Assembly: GCA_007026445.1 (NCBI GenBank)
Contig: VDMD01000282.1
Location: 1 to 16,287 of the forward strand
DNA from: Schizophyllum amplum
Lineage: Eukaryota > Basidiomycota > Agaricomycetes > Agaricales > Schizophyllaceae
DNA length: 16,287 nucleotides
Direction of reading: 5' to 3'
Shown: positions 1 through 7,655 of the stretch, in pieces
Layout: every line of letters starts with the position of its first letter
Numbering within the stretch: the first letter of the stretch is position 1
Position numbers and translations under genes: made by a program
The notes under the pieces: generated by a model
Told to the model about the DNA's origin: nothing
Databases searched by the model: none
The model's input: the letters and a program-made list of their open reading frames with translations, nothing else

Positions 1-1
1 C

Positions 2-525
2 CGGCACCCCTCCATACTCGAGCAAGATTTCCTCGCAATGGACGAGGGCGAACACCGCGCTGCCTGGGACGTCGTCAGCCTCAGCCTCGTCGTGAACTTC
101 GTGCCCGATGCTAAAGACAGAGGTATGACAATTCGCCTCCTTTCAAACCGGCTGCCCCTCATCGTCAAGCACAGGTCGAATGCTCCGCCTTGCGCAGACT
201 ATGCTGAAGCCCAATGGGTTCTTGTTCCTGGCGGTGAGCGCCCTCTCCCAACCCTTTCGCTCCCGCTTGACACTCTTCCCCAGCTTCCGCTCCCCTGCAT
301 CTTGAACTCGCGCTATGTGACACCGGAGTATGTTCATCATCTTTTGGACGTTATCGGGTTCTCCCAGGTCAAGTCTCGCTGGCGCGAGGGGGCAAGATGG
401 CATACTGGCTCTATCGCAAACGGGACGTCACCAACGTGGCGAGCAAGACCTCCAAAGACTTTGACTTGACGCGCAAGGTTGTACTGCGCCAGGGAAACAG
501 GAACAACTTTGCCATCTTACTGTGA
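2..525 (+). CDS. BMT2: 25S rRNA adenine-N1 methyltransferase Bmt2, C-terminal part (5' end outside window)
   Basis: The family methylates N1 of an adenine in large-subunit rRNA (A2142 in yeast) in the nucleolus, using S-adenosylmethionine. Exons are <2-122, 175-233 and 284-525, with introns of 52 (123-174) and 50 bases (234-283), both GT...AG. The frame is open from base 2, reading HPSILEQDFLAM, so the start lies upstream of the window. The diagnostic stretch DVVSLSLVVNFVPDAKDRG is followed across the splice by an MLRLAQTMLKPNGFLFLALP segment and then by LPLPCILNSRYVTPE, the order known for Bmt2. At the G5 run 388-392 the frame breaks. One more G restores WREGGKMAYWLYRK and a C-terminus ending NNFAILL with stop TGA 523-525. 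Without it the frame runs on to a stop at 467-469 with an unrelated tail. The identity is clear. Whether the break is biological or an assembly error is open. Confidence 0.85.
388..392 (+). other. Frame break in BMT2 at a G5 run (-1)
   Basis: The reading frame WRE-G before the run and GKMAYWLYRK after it are offset by one base. A sixth G would join them. The same frame is open on both sides and the downstream frame reaches a natural stop at 523-525. There is no GT...AG pair here that could splice the shift away. Confidence 0.7.
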
Positions 526-852
526 TCCTGCCATTGCAGTGACGCCGGTCAACAGAAACCATCTTGTAGAGGGATACTTACTCGAACATCGACTGTAGCA
601 TATATGCAAGAGAATAATTCTCTCTGCGGCTTCTATACAGATAGATAGATTGGGCCTATGTGTAGCCTACTTGCGTTGCTTCCTGAAGGTTGAAAAACCC
701 AGACTCCAGAACTCGATTGAATATTGTGCTATTGTGAAGTCGAACTTCAAATAACGATCACGTGCGTGCCTAATTTACCTCCAGTGGGCAATTCCCAACG
801 CAGTCGCGGCCTCTAGCTTGCTCTCAGTCTTCATCTCCTTGGGCCTGCAACC
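526..852 (+). promoter_or_regulatory. Spacer: BMT2 3' flank and promoter of the nucleotidase gene
   Basis: No gene is visible in these 327 bases. The first half is AT-richer and holds a short GATA run (gatagatagat, around 640-650), probably 3' UTR of BMT2. The half nearer the next gene carries an inverted repeat TGAAGT-CGA-ACTTCA at 735-749 and a CACGTG box at 759-764, about 90 bases upstream of the ATG at 853. A pyrimidine-rich stretch (gctctcagtcttcatctcctt, about 820-840) lies just before the ATG, as is usual near fungal transcription starts. Promoter activity is inferred from position. Confidence 0.5.
759..764. promoter_or_regulatory. CACGTG E-box, possible Pho4/NUC-1-type site
   Basis: A perfect palindromic CACGTG lies 89 bases upstream of the start of a 5'-nucleotidase-family phosphatase. 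Fungal bHLH phosphate regulators (Pho4 in yeast, NUC-1 in Neurospora) bind this core, and so do other bHLH factors. A phosphate-starvation role is inferred only from motif plus neighbour. A single 6-mer can also occur by chance. Confidence 0.3.
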
Positions 853-3582
853 ATGTCAACCAAGCTCCATATCCTGCAATTCAACGATGTATATCGCGTA
901 CAACCTCAAAAGCTCGCTCCTGGCTCTAGCGACACGATCGACGTAACCCAGTTCGCCGCGATGCTCGACGATCTGAGGCAGCGCTGGCGGCTCGCCCGGA
1001 CGGGAAGCGCGATGGCTTGGTCTTGTTTTCGGGAGACGTCTTCGCGCCTTCAGTGGAAAGCTCCGTCACAGGGGAAGCCACATGGTACGTTACACGACGC
1101 GCGGTGTACAGTCGAATTAAAGCATGGCGTCTTTTGCACAGGTTCCCGTCATGAACGAAATTGCACCTGATATTTCTCTGACGGGTCAGCATTACTTCAC
1201 GCTTACACAACCCTCATTGACTTGAGCGACGTGATTGAAGGGAACCACGACTTCGACTTCGGTGAGTTGTATCCTTGGATCCTGGTTGCCCGTAAGAGAC
1301 GAATGATTTACTTGCTCGCTTAGGTTACCCCCACCTTTCGAAGCTCATTGAAGGGACGAATTTCGTGAGCTTCGATATAAACACGTAGCGGTCATTATCT
1401 GACACTATACATAGCCGTGGCTTTTGAGCAACATCGTGGACAAGAACACCGGGAGCGTTCCCGCTGTTCTGCGAGAGTTCTGGGTATTCGAGCGTTGCGG
1501 TCTTCGCATCGGCATTGTTGGTCTTGTAGAGAAGTAAGTGCACCTATGTGGGTGGGGCATGTACTCATGACTCAAAAGGGAGTGGATTGGAACAGTGGCT
1601 GCGTGGCCAGCCAATTTTGTCTATAAAGACATGGCAGAAGTAGGACTCGACCTCTCGCGGAAGCTTCGTGACCCGGACGGGGAGCACAAGTGCGACATTG
1701 TTCTCGCACTCACGCATGCTCGGTAGGCTCTCAAGATCTCATGCTTCATGAATCCGCGATGATTCTGAGCGCATCTACCAGCATCCCGAACGTAAGGCTC
1801 TTCGGTATGTCGAAAACGTCAATAAACTCATATGGCTCTGCAGGATATCTCTCTCGCAAAAGCACTTCATGCGCTCTCGCCCTCAGAGCAAGCGAGGAAC
1901 TCGATAGCTGAGCAACACGGCGTCGATATACTCTTCGGCGGCCACGACCACCTCTACTACATCAGTAAAGGCGTCTCCTCGTGGGAGGACTACGATGTCA
2001 ACGAAAATGTTCTCGGGGCGGAGGCCGACAACGGCGACGTTCTCGTTGTGAAGAGCGGAACTGATTTCCGGGACCTGAGCGAGTTGACGCTCGAGCTGGT
2101 GGACACGCCACCGGGAAGCATAAGAAAGAAGGTGATCACCAATATCACAGGTAGGGAGAACCTCCGTTACGAGACCGGCTCTAATTTTGTGATCTCAGGA
2201 AAACGCCACAGTACGAAACCAGGTTCGCGGTCCTCGGAACGTCTTCAAGAAATTCTCAACACGGTTCTGTCGTCAATCACGAAGACCTTGAAAGCGCCCC
2301 TCTGCAAGACATCGACTTTACTCGATTGTCGTTCGCAATACGTCCGCGTAGAAGAGGTATCTTACGTGCAGGATCAGCTCTTCCATCAATCACTTATCCG
2401 ATAATGTAGTCTGCCGCCGGGAACTGGTTCGCGGATGTCATCAGACATGCCTATGATGATAGCCTGTGCATGAAGGGTGGTGGCGGGGCAGACTTGGTGC
2501 TCATTTGTGGCGGAACCATACGCGGTGACTCACAATATGGTCCTGGTGCGTTTCCACAAAATTTGGTTATCTATTGATTTACACGAGCCCAGGCGTCGTC
2601 ACCCTAGGCGACATACTTGAAATTCTGCCTTTCGAGGATCCCATCATCGTACTCGAACTGGACGGGCAAGCAATATGGGATGCTCTGGAAGCTGGATTCT
2701 CGACCTGGCCTGCTCAAGAAGGGTGCGGACTTTTCCATATGTTGATATGCCGTTCTCAAGGTGCCCTGATAGGCGCTTTCCCATAGTTTCGGGAATTCGC
2801 GTGTCCTGGGACTCCCGACGCGAACCAGGAAAGCGAGTTCTCGGCATTTGGCTTCAGAACGAGATGGAGGACGGTGGTGAAGGCGGCAGTGAGAGCGGCA
2901 GATCCACGCCAAAGCTCGTTGACGGTGAACCTATCAAACGCGAGCAAGGTGGGCGGATGTACAAGGTATGTCAACGCCAGGGCGACGGATCCTGCTTATT
3001 CAATTCTGCAGGTCGTCAGCCGCGAGTATATGGCGCAAGGACATGACGGCTTCACGGCATTGAAGGGCCAAAAATATCTTGTAGACGACGAGAATGGACA
3101 GTTGATGAGCACCATCGTGCGGAAGTACCTTCTAGGTGCGTCGCCGCGTCGAGTACGCCGTTGCCTTACTCAAACTGGCCTACCATACTACAGGCTCGCA
3201 CTTCGTCAACAGAATGTCTCACGTCGTCGAGCGGCACCCGTCGACGGACGGCATCATGCACCAGGCCACCCTGCACGCTATCACACGCGAAAGACACCAC
3301 CGCGAGCGCCAGGCGCGTGATGCGAAGCCCGAGAACAAGGTCATCGCTCAGTGGAAACATGCCATAGAGCTGGCGCTCAAGCACCGCCGGCCCAAGGCGC
3401 ATTACCGAGAGCAGTTCAATGTCAGCGGGACGGAACATATGAGCGGCGTGGATGTGTACGATGGCAAGAAGGCGCGGGCGGGACAGGAAGTGGAGACGGT
3501 GAATATTGACGAGGAGGATCCGGATCTGTTGGTTGTTTCTCCGGTGGTGGATGGACGCATGAAGGATGTTGGTAGGAACTAG
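853..3582 (+). CDS. 5'-nucleotidase-family metallophosphatase (UshA/CD73-like two-domain protein), 14 exons
   Basis: The family is a metal-dependent phosphatase domain followed by a 5'-nucleotidase C-terminal substrate domain. Exons: 853-1084, 1142-1184, 1241-1261, 1324-1364, 1415-1533, 1579-1722, 1782-1791, 1844-2150, 2199-2356, 2410-2545, 2593-2722, 2773-2965, 3012-3135, 3194-3582. After repair of two frame breaks this gives about 682 residues. Phosphatase motifs in order are LHILQFNDVYRV, SGDVF, GNHDFDFG (across the 1262-1323 intron) and ILFGGHDHLYY. The C-terminal domain shows GNWFADVIRHAYDD, GGTIRGDSQYGPG, LGDILEILPFEDP, then STWPAQEGRFPIVSG and GIRVSWDSR. All junctions from 1142 to the stop keep phase. 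No signal peptide or membrane anchor is seen, so the protein is probably intracellular, unlike secreted UshA. Exon 1 carries two -1 breaks (near 988 and 1068). The exact substrate is unknown. Confidence 0.85.
985..992 (+). other. Frame break 1 in nucleotidase exon 1 (-1)
   Basis: Upstream the frame reads LDDLRQRW. The conserved continuation ARPDGKRDGLVLFSGDVF is found only in the next frame, starting at base 990. One base appears to be missing in tggcggct. No splice pair lies between the two parts. Confidence 0.7.
1065..1072 (+). other. Frame break 2 in nucleotidase exon 1 (-1)
   Basis: The frame SGDVFAPSVESSVT must continue as RGSHM and then, after the 1085-1141 intron, VPVMNEIAPD. GSHM is read one frame away (agc cac atg ending at 1084). 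A single base appears to be missing in gtcacagggg. Both breaks fall within about 80 bases. Confidence 0.65.
1782..1791 (+). other. 10-base micro-exon of the nucleotidase gene
   Basis: The bases catcccgaac lie between introns 1723-1781 and 1792-1843. They complete an Arg codon and encode Ile-Pro-Asn, giving LTHARIPNDISLAKAL across three exons. The phase works exactly on both sides (2 bases in, 0 out). The product matches the family segment as I remember it, so the exon is well supported. Confidence 0.8.
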
Positions 3583-4030
3583 AGTGTTGATTCCTGACTG
3601 ACATTTCAGGCGTCCTTGAGAACGAAACGTCCAGATTCTGGGAGACAAAGCAATGTAAATGTAGGTTTATGAAGCTGTAACTGTTGCTAGTTTACATGAA
3701 AGTTCGTGGCAGTCAGTGGGTCGTGTACAAGTTCGTGGTGCAAATAATATGCGTACATGAAGCTGTCATTAGATGCGCGACAGAAGGCTATCGCGGGCAG
3801 GCGCAAGTAAGGGGGAACGGTGGATGATGTTGTAATGAGTTGTATGCCACAGATATACGGAATAACGATAGCTACAGAGGTTGCGTGGGGTGGGAGGGTG
3901 TCGCGGGGTGCATGGGCATGAATGCAGTGAGGTTGATAAGCAAGGTCAATGTCGACGAAAGCAAGACGGCAAAGCATCGAATAGAACGGTGTGGGTGGAC
4001 CTACTGTCCGGAGATCGTGTACGCACGAAT
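3583..4030. other. Spacer between convergent genes
   Basis: These 448 bases lie between the stop of the nucleotidase gene (+) and the stop of the DUF2235 gene (-). They should hold both 3' UTRs. No coding frame has family features or a plausible splice structure. A GTAGGA...TTTCAG pair at 3572-3609 could extend the nucleotidase by an alternative C-terminus (reading to a stop near 3680), but the unspliced ending KDVGRN is simpler. Nothing else is recognised. Confidence 0.6.
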
Positions 4031-6362
4031 TCAGTCGACCCACGTCGGCTCGACAAAGAAGCGCGCCTTGGGCACATACGCCTTGCCATTATCCTTCCCC
4101 GCCTGCTGGCGCATGCGCACGCTCCGATGCACCTTCACCCCGTGCGCGCGCTGCATTGGGATTGTCCGCCCTTCCGCGAGGTTGCAGCTGTACTTGTGCT
4201 CCCACTCCGCGCGTGCATTCTGCCGCCGCACCTTAATCGGCCACAGCTCGAGCAGGTACCACAGCGGCATGAGCCGCAGCTGGTCGTACTTGGGCGAGAG
4301 CGCATCGCGCAGCTCCTCCTCCTCTTCGTTTCCGTACAGCAGCTCACCGTCTGGCCCGTGGAAGTCGTGCAGGCCTTCCTGAACGATGGGTCGCTTTTCG
4401 GCGTGCACGAAGTCCGGGGCCGGGGGCGCGCCACGCACCGCGCGTAGCGCACGCTTGCCCCATTTGGCGAGCTTGCTGAACGTGCTGGGCGACTTGGGTA
4501 GGCTTTCAATGCGGCGCTCGCCCACATGCAACGGCGGCGCACGCGGTGTGACGATGGGGAACAGATCCGACGGGTCGAGCCCGATCTCGCGCAGTCGGGC
4601 GCCATCGAACATGATTCCGCTCTCGGCCTTGAAGCACTCGCGTATCATCCAGCGCAGGGAGATACGCGCGAGTGAGTGCGGAACATCGTTCTTGACCGAC
4701 CCTCCGCCAACGTCGCAGTGGCAGCCTGCGAACCAGACCTCCTGCACGTCCGTCGGCTGCGTCGCGCGCTCGCTGTACAGGCGCTCGAGCGCACTAAGTG
4801 CCGCCGACGAGTCCTCGCTCGTCTTCTTCCGCGTGGTCGTATGGCTTTGGCTGTTACGCCGCCGCTTGCTGAGGCGGATGCCCCCGCGGCCGATGCCGAG
4901 CGCCTCGCGCGGCGTGCCCTTGACCTCTTCCTCCCAGATCGTGAGGTCGCCGACGGGCATGCTGCGCGTCGTGCGGAAGCGGTTGGGGTCCTTGGCCTCT
5001 CCACTGCGCTTGCCGACCTTGAAGTAGTCGGTGCGCAGATCGCCTAAGCTCTTGGACTTGTTCTCCACCGAGGCAGCGGCGAAGTGTGACTCGCGCTTGG
5101 ACGGCTGGTTCCAGACGTTGGGCAGGAACTTGGCGCGGCGCTCGTCTAGTGCTAGCGCATGCCGGAAGGTGCGCACGATGGTGTTCGATGTCGTAAATGG
5201 CAGACGCTTGGGAACGAGACCGACGGAGTCTACGGTGTCCCTGTGCTGAAGTCAATGCGAGGAAGTTGGTTGACAGGAAGCACGCATACCAGACGCCTAC
5301 GAACTCGATGGAGACGTCACGCGAGAATGCCTTCTTGAAGGCATTGGATTGCTTCCACCCGATCTCGTCGGTGCGCGTGTACATCTTGTACGCAAAGGGA
5401 ACCTGCTGCCAATTGTCCGCGGGTAGGAGGCCGACCTTGTGAAGCATTCCAGCCAAGCTGTGAAAGTCAGTAACGGATCGTCAATCTAGCCGAATATCTC
5501 ACCTTCTCGCGGTATAGGCGCCCCGGGAGAAGCCAAAGAGGCATATCGCATCTCCGACAGTGTCTGAACATCGTCAGTACGGGTAGGGGAACATGCGCTG
5601 GCAGTACAGTACAAAGTACACACAGTTCTGCATAAGGAATTCGTAGGCATCTATGAAATGGGTCAGTCATGGACTGACCAGCAGATGGACAGCTGGACGC
5701 ACTCATCACATGAGTATCAAGGTTCCATGCTGACAGGTGGGCGTCAATAACCACGGATAGAGGGCATATCGGGTGGCTAACCTATGGCAGCATCGAGCGC
5801 CTTTCGAAGGACAGTCAGTATGGCGGGCAGAGACGAGTGGGTCAACATACCTGCATCACCTTGGCCGACAACGGGGTCATGATCTGCGGCGATGTATATG
5901 TCCCAATACCAGACTGCAATATGTTCAGCTATCTGCCCTGGGGTACCCAATTCGTGGCGCACACACCTGGTAGTACACCATCTGCTTCTCCTTGTCGTCC
6001 TTCATGAGCATCGAGAAGAACTTGACGATGTTCGAGTTGTCCGCGTCGAACTGGTCTCCCGTGCCATCGAGGCAGACGACGAGCGTGCGGCGCTGGTGGT
6101 CCGGAGGGATGATCGTGGGCAGCCAGCGCGGGTCAACGGTCTGCTCCCGCGTCGGGACGGGCCGCGGGGTTTCGATCGGGCTGGGGGAGTCGCGCTCGCG
6201 GTCGCTGTCCTCGCTCAGCACGCGCTTGCTCTCCGTGCTCGCGCGCGACTCGTCCTGCCCCGTCGACGTTGCGCTCGTCGAAGCCACAGAGACTCGCCGC
6301 TGGTGACCGTGCACCATCGTGGGCGTCAAACTAACGAGCGTTTCGTCCTGCTCGTGCGGCAT
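4031..6362 (-). CDS. DUF2235 (Tle1-like alpha/beta hydrolase) protein, 656 residues, 8 exons, intact
   Basis: Exons in transcript order: 6362-5967, 5913-5851, 5800-5782, 5729-5703, 5650-5624, 5563-5503, 5457-5290, 5240-4031. They total 1,971 bases, in frame throughout. DUF2235 is the catalytic fold of the bacterial type VI phospholipase effector Tle1 and is common in fungi, where its substrate is generally unknown. Residues 1-90 are Ser/Thr/Asp-rich and probably disordered. The domain starts at RRTLVVCLDGTGDQ (91-104), which has the usual DGT motif. The nucleophile elbow is GFSRGAYTAR (188-197, Ser190). VGVWDTVDSVG ends near 261, RHALALDERR covers 280-289, and VWFAGCHCDVGGG (422-434) supplies the expected His428/Asp430 region. 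A basic insert of roughly 100 residues (about 307-410, with SKRRRNS) and a long C-terminal tail surround this last motif. No signal peptide or membrane span is seen. A lipase or esterase activity is inferred from the family only. Confidence 0.88.
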
Positions 6363-6847
6363 GTGGCGCTAGATCCGAGTGACTGGCTAGCGCGCCCGAG
6401 GATGTCGCTTGGGGTATAGGCTCAGGGAGATGGGAGGAGGAGGAGGAAGGCAGGTACGCCAAGATCTATAAGTATGGGTCTGCAACGTAAACAGCTTGCT
6501 TCGGAGGTTCGACATCAATGATGTCCAGTGCTCGGCGCCACCACAATTATACAGGCTTGCCCGTCGCCGAGCACCACGGTCCCTTGGGCGCCTGAAGCTC
6601 GCGGAGGACCGACCTGGGACTGACTCAAGAAGATCTCCGGAGTCATATGAACTTAGATGGCAGTGCGTTCACGGTTTGAGAAGTGGATCTTATCGACATC
6701 CCCGGTCGTCGCGGTAAGCGGTGCTCCGGACCGACATACCTGTTCCAGCAAACAAAGACAATAAGCGCCCTGCAGCGCCCAAGCGCCTATACGTAGCTGC
6801 GCGTTCACAAGCACAAGTCCATACATGGTCCAGCACGCAGACTACAT
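6363..6847 (-). promoter_or_regulatory. Spacer: promoter of the DUF2235 gene and 3' flank of the small membrane-protein gene
   Basis: No gene is visible in these 485 bases. On the minus strand the sequence ACTTATAGA (6473-6465) is a possible TATA element. It is followed by a pyrimidine-rich tract (complement of the GA-rich run 6424-6453) and then the ATG at 6362. TATA, CT-rich tract and ATG in this order form a common fungal core promoter. The plus-strand frame 6496-6717 has no recognisable domain and no supporting splice sites. Confidence 0.45.
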
Positions 6848-7505
6848 TTACTCTGGGAAGGAAGGAGATAAAATAGGTGGTGGTCGATCTCCCACGGCAT
6901 ACTTCCCATAATGCGTGAGCATCCCCAGTCCTGTGCCGAGCCCACCGCCTCCGAGAATCACTGACAGGCGCAGTGAGCAAAGCAGCTGAAGGACAACGAT
7001 CGCGTTGACTCACGATTGACCACGTTTGCGCGCTTGAGGAAGATTGCTGTTGTCAATACACCCCCGAGAACGCCGCCAATGACTGCGTGATCTTCGAGTC
7101 TCAACCGGTTTGCCTGCAGACAGTCAGTAGATGCAGGCAAGAAGGGATAGGTGAAGTCACGCACGTCGTACATGACATGCATTCGCCGCCCACGCAAGGC
7201 GTCTACTGTAGAGCTGGAATGCCTGGCGTAGGATAGTGCACCCCCGCCCGCGGCTCCTGTGGTCAGAGGTAAGTAGCTTTATCTCTTCTGAGAGCACGTC
7301 ACGCACCTATAGCACCACCTATCCATGTTGCTCGCAGTATTCTGTTGACATAGAGGGCGGACCGTCCGCGCTTGACGAGGACGTATGCCGTGTAGGCTGC
7401 GGGTGTGAGAAGGGACATGACTTCGTATCCCGTCGTCATGCCCTTCCGTGCCAGAAATTGGATGTCCGCCACGGAGGACAGCTCAATCATCGGTGCCTCT
7501 GCCAT
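6848..7505 (-). CDS. Small glycine-rich membrane protein of unknown function, 167 residues, 4 exons
   Basis: Exons in transcript order: 7505-7307, 7256-7165, 7113-7014, 6960-6848. They total 504 bases in frame, with introns of 50, 51 and 53 bases. The start ATG follows a 150-base divergent promoter. I do not recognise the family with certainty. The protein has about 40 mixed residues, then weakly hydrophobic glycine/alanine segments: LLTPAAYTAYVLV (about 33-45), ATWIGGAIGAAGGGA (about 59-73), AVIGGVLGGVLTTAIFL (about 106-122) and LILGGGGLGTGLGMLTH (about 131-147). The small-residue GxxxG packing resembles Tim17/22- or complex I-associated membrane proteins, which is inference only. The mid-region is basic (RGRRMHVMYD). 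The tail is proline-rich (GDRPPPILSPSFPE). The intact frame and clean splices support a real gene. Confidence 0.72.
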
Positions 7506-7655
7506 GTTTGTTGTCGACGCGTCTGCAGAGTTGCAAAGTCGTCGCGCGCGTCAAGAAAGGTCGATGACGTTGGGGACCCCTCGGCGTCTGCCGATTCCGG
7601 CAAGTCGCTGTCGCTCGCCTTTTTTGGATTTTGGTAATTCTTTCCCTCAACCATC
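7506..7655. promoter_or_regulatory. 150-base bidirectional promoter
   Basis: This is the whole interval between the ATG of the minus-strand membrane-protein gene (7505) and the ATG of the plus-strand acidic-protein gene (7656). It contains a CRE half-site TGACGT at 7565-7570 and a T-rich tract (ccttttttggattttgg) about 20-40 bases upstream of the plus-strand start. No TATA box is evident in either direction. Shared control of the two genes is inferred from geometry. Confidence 0.5.

Noticed and set aside
3572..3680. Extra last intron (GTAGGA...TTTCAG) in the nucleotidase gene giving a longer C-terminus
   Set aside because: The splice sites are plausible, but the unspliced frame ends naturally with KDVGRN and the added tail (Cys/Lys-rich) has no family support.
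3840..4382. Two overlapping plus-strand open frames (180 and 188 codons)
   Set aside because: They begin in the convergent spacer and run antisense through the end of the DUF2235 gene, with no motif or splice support.
4386..5027. Plus-strand open frame of 213 codons
   Set aside because: It lies wholly opposite exon 8 of the DUF2235 gene. It is Arg/Ser-rich, as expected of the complement of GC-rich coding sequence, and has no recognisable domain.
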